Virus record (IMG/VR): IMGVR_UViG_3300010430_000127
Location: 1-43,930 of that record
Reading direction: 5' to 3' (one strand)
DNA from: a virus
Length of the DNA stretch: 43,930 nt
The notes beneath the pieces were generated by a model. That model saw nothing but the letters and a program-made list of their open reading frames with translations, had not been told where the DNA came from and did not search any database. Of the stretch, positions 23,069 through 31,180 are shown one piece after another. The stretch's first letter is position 1, and each line of letters begins with the position of its first letter. Both the position numbers and the translations under genes were made by a program.

Positions 23069-23400
23069 GGTTCTACACAGAGGGTTTGTTGAGCAAGTTT
23101 GGTTTTGATGATGGAGACCAGCTTGATCTGTTGCTTTCGGTCGGTGATGTTGAGGAGCATCATGTTCTGGTTGAGGTTGTCCGGCAGTATGTTGTTCCGG
23201 CTCTGCATCAGAGTGTGACTTTGCAAGTTGTGCCCACTCACCACAATCCGGTTCGTGCTGCGACTGTTAATGGCGACAGGGTGAATATTTTTCGTGCGGA
23301 GGAGGTTGGTCGGATTAAGTTGACACCGGAGTTTGTTGATGTGCCTGATGGGTACATTCTGGCGATTGCTGAGTGCTTTGATGGCGATCAAAAATACTGA
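23065..23400 (+). CDS. 111-residue protein of unknown function
   Basis: Coupled to the previous gene by ATGA. Contains FYTEGLLSKFGFDDGDQLD, VVPTHHNPVRAATVNG and VPDGYILAIAECFDGD segments; mixed alpha/beta appearance. Acidic. No family recognised. Its GGT/GTT-rich codon use matches the structural genes rather than the orphan cluster. Confidence 0.65.
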   Translation: MRFYTEGLLSKFGFDDGDQLDLLLSVGDVEEHHVLVEVVRQYVVPALHQSVTLQVVPTHHNPVRAATVNGDRVNIFRAEEVGRIKLTPEFVDVPDGYILAIAECFDGDQKY

Positions 23401-23419
23401 GAGTTGATAGGAGAGGCTA

Positions 23420-23593
23420 ATGAACGAACCAGGAACAAGCGTGACCATTGACGAAAATGGTTTCAAGGAATTGAAAGAAACGTATGCGGCGGCTGTTGAA
23501 GATGGAGAGACCGAATTCTACTTTGAAGGCAATCTCTATGTTGTCAGCTATGCCAAGTACCTGATTGAATATCTTGAGGAGAAGTTCTCGTGA
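23420..23593 (+). CDS. 57-residue protein of unknown function
   Basis: Strong site TAGGAGAGG before the ATG at 23420. Acidic, beta-alpha appearance (FKELKETYAAAVEDGETEFYF then LYVVSYAKYLIEYLEEKFS, quoted in two parts). The TGA overlaps the GTG start of the next small gene. No family recognised. Confidence 0.6.
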   Translation: MNEPGTSVTIDENGFKELKETYAAAVEDGETEFYFEGNLYVVSYAKYLIEYLEEKFS

Positions 23594-23682
23594 CCGAAAA
23601 AATAATCGTTGGCGGCTTGTTAATAGCTGCCTTGATCGGATGGCTTTGGCTCGGGTATGTGGCGGCGAGGGAGGCTGAGTGA
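23590..23682 (+). CDS. 30-residue single-TM peptide
   Basis: A GTG start at 23590 overlaps the previous stop. Residues 4-24 (KIIVGGLLIAALIGWLWLGY) are hydrophobic and the tail is VAAREAE. The stop overlaps the next ATG (TGATG). The tail and the following start are nearly identical to the end of the next gene, so it may be a residue of a recombination event; but frame, start and overlap look intact. Confidence 0.45.
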   Translation: MTEKIIVGGLLIAALIGWLWLGYVAAREAE

Positions 23683-24050
23683 TGAGTGAACTAACAAACG
23701 AACAAATGGCGCGGCTGTTGGGGTGGGATTTTGCGAACCCTGAGTGCAACGAAGATTCAGCACAATGCTGGTCTGACGATAAGGGCGATGTGCTTCGCTG
23801 GACTGCTGCAACCGGCAACCAGTATTACGACTTCAAGAACGACCTTAACGCTTGTGCGCTATTGGATGCCGATGCGTTTGAGCGGGGGTGGTACTTGGTT
23901 TGTGAGCGCACGACAGGCGGGAATTGGTGCGCACTTTACCGGAAAGTGAATGAAATTGGCGACACGATAGCGGAAACGCCAGAGCATTTCGCCACCACCG
24001 AATGCGAGGCGCGTTGTCTTGCGTATATTGCAGCAAGGGAGGCTGAGTGA
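23682..24050 (+). CDS. 122-residue protein of unknown function
   Basis: Starts at ATG 23682 after AGGGAGG. N-terminal LTNEQMARLLGWDFANPE resembles small phage proteins with a helical start; Cys- and Trp-rich middle (GWYLVCERTTGGNWCALY). It ends in YIAAREAE, and its junction with the next gene repeats 18 bases of the previous junction. Function unknown. Confidence 0.65.
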   Translation: MSELTNEQMARLLGWDFANPECNEDSAQCWSDDKGDVLRWTAATGNQYYDFKNDLNACALLDADAFERGWYLVCERTTGGNWCALYRKVNEIGDTIAETPEHFATTECEARCLAYIAAREAE

Positions 24051-24295
24051 TGATTCTTGGTGGCTACGCACTGCATCTGTATTGCGACAATTACGAAGCG
24101 GAAAACAGCGGTGTCGGCAACCATGACTTTCCGCACGAATATGACGAGTTTCCGCATGAATACATCGCTGAAACTGGTGGTGCTTGTCGGAAAGAAGCAA
24201 GGCAAGCAGGCTGGAAATTCAACATCAAAACAGACCGCGCAATTTGCCCCAAGTGCGTTGCACGAGGTCTGAAACTGGAGACATCCAATGACTGA
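24050..24295 (+). CDS. 81-residue putative metal-binding protein
   Basis: Coupled by TGATG. Contains C12 in LYCDNYE, then GACRKEARQAGW and a CPKC motif near residue 66, so a zinc-ribbon-like fold is plausible (CxN, C...CxxC). A FPHEY element is repeated (DFPHEYDEFPHEY). No family recognised. Confidence 0.6.
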   Translation: MILGGYALHLYCDNYEAENSGVGNHDFPHEYDEFPHEYIAETGGACRKEARQAGWKFNIKTDRAICPKCVARGLKLETSND

Positions 24296-24869
24296 CACTA
24301 AACGACCGAGCGCGGGTGAGATTTTAGCAATGCGGATACATCTCAAGCACTTCGACCCTTTCGCACCACAGGGGTCGCAATACTTCACGGACTGGTGTAG
24401 TTGGGAAGGAGAAGGAAAGTGCCTAAAGTGTCAGGCATGGGATATTTTTCAAAGCACGTTAGCAGCCCTCGATGCTGCCGAGGCTAAATCAGAGCGGCTT
24501 TTACAAGAGGCTCAAATTCAAGCGCAGGAAATGCGCACGATGAAGTCTATCGTCAACGAATGCTATCAGGCTGCATCCGATGCTACAGGCGAGGCTGGCA
24601 ACTGGAACGGCAGCAAGCCTGTTGTTGAATGTATCAGCAAGCTCCGCGAACAGGTGGCGCGGTTGGAGGAGCAGGACGTGCCTATGTTGCACACACACTT
24701 TGCGATTGATCTTTATCGACAGTGGTTTGACACGTTGCAGGATACAAACCCCGCGTTTCTTGAGCCTAATGATTATCGACTAGCAATAGCACTGTACAAA
24801 GCTACCCATCACCACGTTCCTCAATCAATCATTGATGGTGCGCAGATCACGGAGCAGGACAATGACTAA
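24288..24869 (+). CDS. 193-residue protein with central coiled coil
   Basis: Overlaps the previous gene by 8 bases. N-terminal part has WCSWEGEGKCLKC (possible metal site), followed by a helical coiled-coil stretch (about 55-90) and a C-terminal helical domain with HTHFAIDLYRQWFDTLQ. Possibly a fusion of two small domains. Function unknown. Confidence 0.65.
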   Translation: MTDTKRPSAGEILAMRIHLKHFDPFAPQGSQYFTDWCSWEGEGKCLKCQAWDIFQSTLAALDAAEAKSERLLQEAQIQAQEMRTMKSIVNECYQAASDATGEAGNWNGSKPVVECISKLREQVARLEEQDVPMLHTHFAIDLYRQWFDTLQDTNPAFLEPNDYRLAIALYKATHHHVPQSIIDGAQITEQDND

Positions 24870-25521
24870 CCAAGAGGAAGGGCTAGTTCATCTAGTCGCA
24901 GGAGTAGGGAGCCGTGTTAATGGCTCACCGGCAGTATCGGTGTGCGGAAGCCTCGGTAAGGCAACAACGAAGCTTGCCGATGTAACTTGCGCGGCTTGCC
25001 ATGAGAGTGATCTGTACAAGCAGATGGTTCGTGATGAAGCTCGGGAATATAAAGCTTTCAACGGTCTCAATTGCGTGGAGCTTGTTGTCGATGAGTCGGA
25101 AGGTCTGACTGTGGAGAGCATCAAAGCTTTGCAAGACACTCTGAGCGAACCGGTTGATCACGGAAGCCCGATACATGGTCTTGAGTCGATGATAGTTTCT
25201 ACTAAGCTGATTTTGCAAATGGCAGAAAAGATCGAAAAGCTTAATGCTGAAGTGAAGAAGTGGGATAGAGTGACCGACATCCAGGGAAGGTCTATTACCC
25301 GGCTTCAGCAGAACAATGCTCACCTTACCGTAAGGAACCGTGATCTTGAGAATTCTCTCAAGCACATTTTTAACTACATAGACGATTGGGATTGTGAGAG
25401 CCAGTTAAGCAGAATCCAAAGCATTGCTGAAGATGGGCTTAAACCAGTTTGTCGTGGTGAAATAGAGGAGAATGAAATTGTCATTTCTGAAGGAATTTAC
25501 AAGGAAGCGGAATATGAGTGA
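24862..25521 (+). CDS. 219-residue protein with zinc-knuckle-like start and coiled coil
   Basis: The ATG at 24862 lies inside the end of the previous gene; a longer in-frame start at 24832 is less likely because it would overlap more and adds a basic stretch. Residues ~10-50 have VCGSLGK and VTCAACHESDLYK, typical of small phage Cys-pair proteins. Residues ~120-180 form a coiled coil (KIEKLNAEVKKW, RDLENSLKHIF). Function unknown. Confidence 0.6.
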   Translation: MTNQEEGLVHLVAGVGSRVNGSPAVSVCGSLGKATTKLADVTCAACHESDLYKQMVRDEAREYKAFNGLNCVELVVDESEGLTVESIKALQDTLSEPVDHGSPIHGLESMIVSTKLILQMAEKIEKLNAEVKKWDRVTDIQGRSITRLQQNNAHLTVRNRDLENSLKHIFNYIDDWDCESQLSRIQSIAEDGLKPVCRGEIEENEIVISEGIYKEAEYE

Positions 25522-25843
25522 GCCGAAAACAACTAAGCCGATAAAGGTAACGGTTACAGAGTTTATTGAACTGCTAAACGAAGAGGTTGCTCTTCTTCGT
25601 GACAGCAAAGAGCCAGTAAACAGTGATCATCGGTACCGGCTCGCAGACATGCTTATTGCGGCTCGTGATGTGATCAGAAAGAACAGCAGCGACAACAACA
25701 TGAGCGATGCTATTCTTGAGCAGCTGACCAGCGAAGATGTTGATGCCTTCATCGGTGATGGCATTTCAGAGACTGTCGTTCTCATTCTTGATCGAAAGAA
25801 AACGATGGATTTTTTAGACGGATACAAAAGGAATCGTGACTAA
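25514..25843 (+). CDS. 109-residue acidic helical protein of unknown function
   Basis: ATG 25514 after AAGGAAGCGG is chosen over a longer start at 25472. Helical ([33 protein letters not shown]). Overlaps the previous gene by 8 bases and ssb by 1 base. Position next to ssb suggests a replication accessory role, not shown by sequence. Confidence 0.65.
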   Translation: MSEPKTTKPIKVTVTEFIELLNEEVALLRDSKEPVNSDHRYRLADMLIAARDVIRKNSSDNNMSDAILEQLTSEDVDAFIGDGISETVVLILDRKKTMDFLDGYKRNRD

Positions 25844-26262
25844 TGGCTCGTGGAGTAAACAAAGTAATTTTGATTGGCAACCTGGGTTCAGACCCGGAAA
25901 TTAAACACACGCAATCAAGCGATGCGATTTGCAACCTGGCTGTGGCTACCAGCGAAAGCTGGAAAGATAAAAGCTCCGGTGAGAAGGTTGAGAAAACCGA
26001 GTGGCATCGTGTTGTTGCTTTTGGTCGGCTCGCTGAAGTAATGGGTGAGTACCTGAAGAAAGGCAGCAAGGTTTACATCGAAGGTTCATTGCAGACTCGT
26101 AAATGGCAAGACAAAGATGGCAATGATCGTTACACAACCGAGATTAAAGCTCGTGACATGCAAATGCTTGATAGTCGCGGCAACTCAACTCAGTTGGCAG
26201 CTCCATCTCAGTCGGCACCACAACAGTCATCGCAACAGCTGGATGATGAAATTCCGTTTTAG
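25843..26262 (+). CDS. ssb: Single-stranded DNA-binding protein
   Basis: A 139-residue SSB. The OB fold (residues 1-108) begins [18 protein letters not shown] and contains [22 protein letters not shown] and the [15 protein letters not shown] core of bacterial SSB. The tail is Gln/Ser-rich and ends in the acidic tip DDEIPF that recruits partners. It protects ssDNA for RecT and the primase-helicase. TAATG overlap with the gene before. A structured leader and terminator follow. Confidence 0.95.
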   Translation: MARGVNKVILIGNLGSDPEIKHTQSSDAICNLAVATSESWKDKSSGEKVEKTEWHRVVAFGRLAEVMGEYLKKGSKVYIEGSLQTRKWQDKDGNDRYTTEIKARDMQMLDSRGNSTQLAAPSQSAPQQSSQQLDDEIPF

Positions 26263-26274
26263 CAATAAGGCAAG

Positions 26275-26360
26275 CATCGCATCTTCGGGTGCGTAGCTGA
26301 ATTGCTCCTAGCCCGGTGGGAGTTTGCCGATTAGACCGGGCAATTTTTTTAGGAGAAAAC
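26275..26360 (+). promoter_or_regulatory. Terminator leader with Shine-Dalgarno-complementary arm
   Basis: First a UUCG-type hairpin: CGCATC (26278-26283), TTCG, GGTGCG (26288-26293). Then GCCCGGT (26311-26317) pairs with ACCGGGC (26335-26341), followed by AATTTTTTT, a rho-independent terminator. CTCCTA (26305-26310), directly before the stem, is complementary to TAGGAG (26350-26355), the Shine-Dalgarno of the gene at 26361; CTCC can instead pair with GGAG in the loop (26319-26322). This resembles the leader at 16688-16803. Confidence 0.65.
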
Positions 26361-26561
26361 ATGAGCTACTGTCCAGAATGTGAGGGAAATCACGCTGTAG
26401 AAGTGAAGTGTGATGAGATAATTAACCCTCGCTCCGGTGGCGTTTTCACCATTAAGGATTTTGAGTACACCTACTGTCACGATTGCGGAGTCGAATTTGT
26501 TAATCACGAACAAAGGAAGGCAAATGACAAGAAGATACGAGTCGCAAAAGAAGGGATATGA
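26361..26561 (+). CDS. 66-residue zinc-ribbon-like protein
   Basis: Two Cys pairs, CPEC at residues 4-7 and CHDC at about 39-42, with the layout of a small zinc ribbon (also seen in YgiT/MqsA-like and rubredoxin-like phage proteins). Basic C-terminus. Strong site TTAGGAGAAAAC directly after a terminator. Overlaps the next gene. Likely nucleic-acid or protein binding. Confidence 0.7.
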   Translation: MSYCPECEGNHAVEVKCDEIINPRSGGVFTIKDFEYTYCHDCGVEFVNHEQRKANDKKIRVAKEGI

Positions 26562-26673
26562 TTTCAGTGAGCATTTCATCGACCATGACAACCCCGTTGA
26601 GAGATGGGCTTACCGTGTCGTTATCTGCGCAATAGCTTTCACTTTGATTATCTTGCCAATAGTGATAGATTAG
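26524..26673 (+). CDS. 49-residue single-TM protein
   Basis: ATG at 26524 after AAAGGAAGG, within the end of the zinc-ribbon gene. Residues 30-47 (VVICAIAFTLIILPIVI) form a C-terminal membrane helix; the N-terminal 29 residues are charged. Tail-anchored topology. It ends 4 bases before terS. Function unknown. Confidence 0.6.
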   Translation: MTRRYESQKKGYDFSEHFIDHDNPVERWAYRVVICAIAFTLIILPIVID

Positions 26674-26677
26674 AAAA

Positions 26678-27121
26678 ATGAGCGAAGAAAATGCAAAGAT
26701 CGTAGCGGAGCTGGAGAAGCTTTCATCTGACTGGAAGCAGGTTCTGCTGACTTCATATTCTGATGGCAATCACGATGCAGCTGCCATCGGTCTGATCATG
26801 GAGCTTCGTGCTGAGGCTCTTCACCCTGAAGCTGAAGATGGTGAGACCCCTCTCTTCGGTGACTTCACTCCTGATGATTTCAAAGAGTGGTACGATGGCT
26901 CAGAAGAGTTCCGCAGGGTTATTGACTCTGGTCGGGTTCTTGCGGAGAAGTGGTGGGTCGAGCAGGGTAAGGACGCTGCTCAAGGCAAGAACAACATGAC
27001 ATCAGCCGCTTGGCTTTTTGGCATGAAGAACCAATTCAACTGGAAGGACAAGAAAGAGCTTACCGGCGAAGGTGGTGGCGCAATTCGTGTCCAAGTTTTC
27101 TCTGACGAAGAGGGTGTGTGA
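26678..27121 (+). CDS. terS: Small terminase subunit candidate
   Basis: 147 residues. The order before terL, the HTH-like N-terminus, WLEEDEEF-like GSEEFRRVIDSGRVLAEKWW (read as GSEEFRRVID and GRVLAEKWWVEQG) and AAWLFGMKNQFNWKDKKE match small terminases of phages with P22/Sf6-like terS (the WxFxMKNRFxW element is typical). It recognises the packaging site and regulates TerL. Helical throughout. Followed by an unusual 170-base structured gap before terL. Confidence 0.85.
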   Translation: MSEENAKIVAELEKLSSDWKQVLLTSYSDGNHDAAAIGLIMELRAEALHPEAEDGETPLFGDFTPDDFKEWYDGSEEFRRVIDSGRVLAEKWWVEQGKDAAQGKNNMTSAAWLFGMKNQFNWKDKKELTGEGGGAIRVQVFSDEEGV

Positions 27122-27277
27122 TGGGTGATTCTGGCTCATGCGGAAAAACAACTAATCATTAACGATTCCTATGGTGAGGAAAATTCCAGAAGGATTGGTC
27201 ATCCTTTGCGAGCGGTAGCCTCGCCGCTCTGGTAGAAAGAGGCACGAAAACGCCCCGCTTCATGCGGGGCTTTTTTT
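27121..27277 (+). other. terS-terL intergenic element with hairpins and terminator
   Basis: Three hairpins in a row: AAGGAT/ATCCTT (27190-27206), GAGCGG/CCGCTC (27210-27229; alternatively GCGAG/CTCGC, 27208-27224), and the terminator GCCCCGC/GCGGGGC (27252-27270) followed by seven T's. A possible 13-codon frame (27121-27162) starts in TGATG with the terS stop. The gap may hold a packaging site (cos/pac), a small RNA, or an attenuator that sets the TerS:TerL ratio. Confidence 0.6.
27252..27277 (+). terminator. Rho-independent terminator between terS and terL
   Basis: GCCCCGC (27252-27258), loop TTCAT, GCGGGGC (27264-27270), then TTTTTTT. Strong by eye. It lies only 17 bases before the terL start, where read-through must be needed unless a promoter lies inside the hairpin region. 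Confidence 0.85.
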
Positions 27278-27293
27278 ATGGTAGATTTCGCTC

Positions 27294-28580
27294 ATGTCAG
27301 GAATGCCCCCAAAATTCAAGCGAACACCGAAGCAGGTGGAAGCAACAGCGGTATTCAAAGACCATTTCTACACGATGTTTTTTGGTGGCTCCCGGTCAGG
27401 CAAAACCTTCTTGGCAATGAGACTGATCGTTCTCCGGGCTTCCAAATTCAAATCTCGGCACCTTTGCGTCAGGCTCCGCTTCAGTCACATCAAACAGTCG
27501 GTGGTGTTGGACACGTTCCCGAAGATGATGGCTATCTGCTTTCCTGACCTTCCTTACACGCTCAACAAATCGGATTGGTATGTGACGCTGCCAAACGGCT
27601 CTGAAATCTGGTTTGGTGGTCTTGATGATAAAGACCGTGTTGAAAAAATACTGGGTAACGAATATTCGACCATCTTTGTGAACGAGTGCAGCCAAATCGA
27701 ATACGATTCGATCACGACTGTTGTTACCCGCTTGGCTGAGAACTCGGGCTTGAATCCGAGAATGCTTTTCGACTGCAACCCGGCAGGTAAAAAGCACTGG
27801 ACATACCTCAAGTTCATCAGCGGCATTGACCCGGAATCGAAAGAAGAAATCCGAAACCACAAAGAGACTCACGGCTCTTTGATGATGAATCCGACTGACA
27901 ACCTAGACAACCTTCCAGAACACTATGTCGAAACGCTTCGCAATCTGCCGGAGCGAAAACGAAAACGCTTCCTTGATGGTATGTTCTTGAATGATGTCGA
28001 AGGTGCATTGTGGACAGACCAGATGTGTGAGCGAGCCAAGCTCCGCAAGCGTGGCGATATTGTAAAGACGATTGTTTCTATCGACCCTTCTGTATCTAGC
28101 AACGAGAACTCCGATGAATGCGGTCTCGGTGTGTGTGGTCTTGATCACCGGAAGAACGGTTGGGTGATGAAAGACAAGACAGCGGTGATGACTCCGGAGC
28201 GTTGGTCGCAAACAGCGGTCAATCTGTATCATCGCTACGAGTGTGATTACATCGTTGCAGAGAAGAACCAGGGTGGTGAGCTTGTTCGGTTGGCAATTCA
28301 TGCCATCGACCCGAACATCAAAGTGAAGCTCGTACATGCCTCAAAGAGCAAGTTTGCCCGCGCAGAACCGATCACTGTTTTTTATGAAGATAGGGAAGAG
28401 TCGAAGGATAAGCGTTACATCGGTCACTTCGATGAGCTTGATGAGCTTGAGGAAGAGCTTTGCAGCTGGATACCTGACAAGACAAAAGAATCACCAAACC
28501 GGGTGGATTGGCTTACCTGGGGCATGACAGATTTGATGCTTGAGCCGGTGAAAGAAGTAAGAATGTACATACCCGATTGA
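27294..28580 (+). CDS. terL: Terminase large subunit
   Basis: A 428-residue packaging motor. ATPase: Walker A GGSRSGKT (31-38), Walker B TIFVNE (126-131). C-terminal nuclease of the RNase-H type: IVSIDPSVSSNEN with the first acidic residue, CDYIVAEKNQGG and a late TWGMTDLML. The size and motifs fit the phage terminase_6/XtmB-like group. It pumps DNA into the prohead and cuts it at the end of packaging. No Shine-Dalgarno precedes the ATG at 27294, and a stop at 27282 forbids a longer start, so translation may be leaderless-like or depend on upstream structure. Confidence 0.93.
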   Translation: MSGMPPKFKRTPKQVEATAVFKDHFYTMFFGGSRSGKTFLAMRLIVLRASKFKSRHLCVRLRFSHIKQSVVLDTFPKMMAICFPDLPYTLNKSDWYVTLPNGSEIWFGGLDDKDRVEKILGNEYSTIFVNECSQIEYDSITTVVTRLAENSGLNPRMLFDCNPAGKKHWTYLKFISGIDPESKEEIRNHKETHGSLMMNPTDNLDNLPEHYVETLRNLPERKRKRFLDGMFLNDVEGALWTDQMCERAKLRKRGDIVKTIVSIDPSVSSNENSDECGLGVCGLDHRKNGWVMKDKTAVMTPERWSQTAVNLYHRYECDYIVAEKNQGGELVRLAIHAIDPNIKVKLVHASKSKFARAEPITVFYEDREESKDKRYIGHFDELDELEEELCSWIPDKTKESPNRVDWLTWGMTDLMLEPVKEVRMYIPD

Positions 28581-28629
28581 TTGTTTTATGGTTATGCAAT
28601 CAGCAACCCATCAATAATGGACACATGGC

Positions 28630-30087
28630 ATGGCATGGTATAAACCTTTTTGGTCTAAGAACGAATCTTCCGAGACACCTCTGGAAACAAAAAACCACAT
28701 CACACCACCTGTCGAATTGTCATTTGCCGAATTTTTGATGGTGAATGGTCACTCTGACCTCGGCTTCGCAAGAATCATTCAATTGTACAAACAGATTCTG
28801 CCTTTCCAAAATGCCGTTGACATTCGTGCGCGAGCTTTGTCTGACACACCGACCCGGTTGAAGGATAAGGAAGGCAAGCTCGTTAAATCTCATCCGATGC
28901 TTGATCTGATCAACAAGCCAAACGATGCAGAAACCTCACGGCAATTTAAGTATGCCCTTGCATCGACATACGACATGCTTGGTAACGTATTTGTCCTAGC
29001 TACCGGTGATGTCGATAGAAAGCCACACGAGCTGATTGTTATTCAGCCTCACAAAGTAACAGCCAACGGAATCGACTCACGTTTTGGCTGGCTTAATATT
29101 CCTGCATCATTCTATGTGCGTAACGAAGGTTATGCCGGTGACAGATTCTTCGCTGAAGATAGCGAGCATGGGATTCGCTACATAAACAATCTGCGCGACA
29201 AAGAGCTGATACCGATGATCGGCTTTAATCCGCTTTCTAACAGCGCAAACTACTTCGGCATGAGCAAGGCTCAACCATCTTTATACGAGATGGAGCAGTA
29301 CCTTGAAGGCAACATCAACAACAAATCAAACCTGGTCAGGGGTGCAAGACCAAGCATGATTTGGCAGAACAACCGACCCGAGATGCTTACCCAAGAGCAG
29401 TGGGATAGAGCGAAGGAAATGAGCCAGAAATACTCCGGCTCCAAAAACGCTGGCGGCATTCCTCTGCTTGATGGTCTGGAAGCGAAGCCGATTTCTTCAT
29501 CGAACAACGAAATGCAATTCCGTGATTTGCAGAAGGATATGTTTGAGCGAATCAATGTCTGTTATGACATTCCGTTGCCGATGGTGACAAGTACAGCGAA
29601 CACCTTCAACAACTATGAGACAGCTCAGGTTTCTCTGTGGGATAACGCAATCATGCCTCTTGGTGGTGTTCTTAACGAACACCTTACGAAAGCTCTAGCT
29701 CCACGGTTTGATGCTGAAGGCTACCATTATGCGATTGACGAAGCTGATGTTGAGCCTCTTCGGAAAAGAACCATCGAAACAGCCAAGATTCAAAACGAAA
29801 TCAATGTGAACAGCATTGATGAGATTCGTGAGCTTATTAACTACGCTCCATATCCGAAAGTTGGTGGTGACATCTACGCTCCGTTGAACATCATGCCTCT
29901 CGGCTCTGGTGCAATGGTGATCGGAGACCCTGACGCAAACAATCCTGCTAACCAGGCAGCAGACAAAGATCGTGATGCAGCCGCAAAGAAATTTCGCTTG
30001 CTTTTGTCTGAAATGAAAACCGAAGATGGTGCGCGTAAGTACACTGACAACGAAATCGAAGTCTTGGTGGCTGACAACTATGGCTGA
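28630..30087 (+). CDS. Portal protein (HK97 gp3-like)
   Basis: 485 residues. FARIIQLYKQILPFQNAVDIRA (in two parts FARIIQLYKQ and ILPFQNAVDIRA), then DMLGNVFVLATG, NMxYFGMSKAQPSLYEME-like pairing and FERINVCYDIPLPMV are typical of phage portals of the HK97/SPP1 class. Forms the dodecameric ring through which DNA enters and to which the tail connects. The ATG at 28630 is weakly supported by sequence upstream (GG only). The final 7 codons overlap the next gene. Confidence 0.88.
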   Translation: MAWYKPFWSKNESSETPLETKNHITPPVELSFAEFLMVNGHSDLGFARIIQLYKQILPFQNAVDIRARALSDTPTRLKDKEGKLVKSHPMLDLINKPNDAETSRQFKYALASTYDMLGNVFVLATGDVDRKPHELIVIQPHKVTANGIDSRFGWLNIPASFYVRNEGYAGDRFFAEDSEHGIRYINNLRDKELIPMIGFNPLSNSANYFGMSKAQPSLYEMEQYLEGNINNKSNLVRGARPSMIWQNNRPEMLTQEQWDRAKEMSQKYSGSKNAGGIPLLDGLEAKPISSSNNEMQFRDLQKDMFERINVCYDIPLPMVTSTANTFNNYETAQVSLWDNAIMPLGGVLNEHLTKALAPRFDAEGYHYAIDEADVEPLRKRTIETAKIQNEINVNSIDEIRELINYAPYPKVGGDIYAPLNIMPLGSGAMVIGDPDANNPANQAADKDRDAAAKKFRLLLSEMKTEDGARKYTDNEIEVLVADNYG

Positions 30088-30262
30088 ACAATGTTGGGGT
30101 ATTTACAATACCGACACACAACGATGGCTGATCAACAAGAACAGCGAGATTGTTAATTACGCTCACCGGGAAACCGCTCTGGCGCATATCCAACAGATGC
30201 CTCAGAAGAGCAACCTCATCCCTCAGCAAATAAACGATTGGCAAACAAAGCTGGACGCATAG
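30080..30262 (+). CDS. 60-residue protein of unknown function
   Basis: ATG 30080 overlaps the portal end by 8 bases. Contains CWGIYNTDTQRWL and YAHRETALAHIQQM: a short beta hairpin followed by a helix, a form common among small phage proteins that carry an [A/H]xRExAxxHI helix. Its TAG overlaps the GTG start of the next gene. Small proteins here are often head-assembly helpers; nothing more specific is visible. Confidence 0.65.
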   Translation: MAEQCWGIYNTDTQRWLINKNSEIVNYAHRETALAHIQQMPQKSNLIPQQINDWQTKLDA

Positions 30263-31116
30263 TGGCTATCAATTCGACAGATGAGGAACGTCAGAAACAG
30301 GCTGACAAAGATTTGGCGACTAAGCTTCGGCTTGAGCAGCCATTTGAACGTCAGCTGAACCAGCTGTTTGATAACATCGCTTACGACCTCGGCTTGCAGT
30401 ATGCCGCTACCGGCACCCCGGTATCCATATCCGAGTATGAAGAAGAGCTTGCTGCTGTGATCTTCGGGAGCAACCTTCGCACGAGTAATGCGTTCTCCGG
30501 GCAAGTGATCGAAACATCGGTTGCCGACAAGACGAATGAAGTTGCTATTGCGGTGTTGGCTATTGCTGCCGCAAAAGGACTCAGTATGGATGAGCATGTT
30601 CTTAATATGAGAGTGTTCGCGCGCGAGCATACTCGTAATGTTTTGCGCAACAACTCAAAAGAAGCTGCCAGCGAAATCGTAAACACGCTCCAGAAAGATG
30701 CTGACACAGCCGTTGCTAAGGCAAAGGTCGAAGAAGATTTGACGCGAGCCGGTGTTGGTGCAAAAGCCTCTCAAGATTTTAAGGAGCGAAGCCTGTCTCG
30801 GGCATCAACCATCGCTACAACTGAAACACAGAGAGCTGCGGAAGGCACAAAAGAAATCGAGCGAGGAATATTTGTTCGTGAAAACAGCGGCATGGCTGCT
30901 GCTCTTGCAGGTGTACCGGCTGTTAAGGTTTCAAAGTATTGGATGACCAGGGGTGACAGCAAGGTAAGACCGGCACATATCGCTGCGGATTCACAGGAAT
31001 CTGAAGATGGTTTTTTTTCTGTCGGTGGAGAGCTTTTACGTTTCCCTGGAGACCCTGATGGCTCATCTTGGAATGTAATAAATTGTCGCTGCTCTGCTGT
31101 GGTTGAAGTGTCTTAG
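30262..31116 (+). CDS. Mu F-like / SPP1 gp7-like minor head protein
   Basis: 284 residues from the GTG at 30262, which overlaps the previous TAG; an in-frame TTG 24 bases upstream is less likely. Central helical region, then SRASTIATTETQRAAEGTKE, and the C-terminal TRGDSKVRPAHIAAD...FxVGGExLRFPGDP...NCRCSAV signature of the phage Mu F-like domain (metal-binding Cys pair CRC at the end). Located after the portal as usual. Involved in head morphogenesis or DNA ejection. Confidence 0.88.
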   Translation: MAINSTDEERQKQADKDLATKLRLEQPFERQLNQLFDNIAYDLGLQYAATGTPVSISEYEEELAAVIFGSNLRTSNAFSGQVIETSVADKTNEVAIAVLAIAAAKGLSMDEHVLNMRVFAREHTRNVLRNNSKEAASEIVNTLQKDADTAVAKAKVEEDLTRAGVGAKASQDFKERSLSRASTIATTETQRAAEGTKEIERGIFVRENSGMAAALAGVPAVKVSKYWMTRGDSKVRPAHIAADSQESEDGFFSVGGELLRFPGDPDGSSWNVINCRCSAVVEVS

Positions 31117-31180
31117 TTGTGACACTTGCGCATCAAGTATCAATAGGACAATAATTCGTTGAACTACAAAGGTATCTGCA

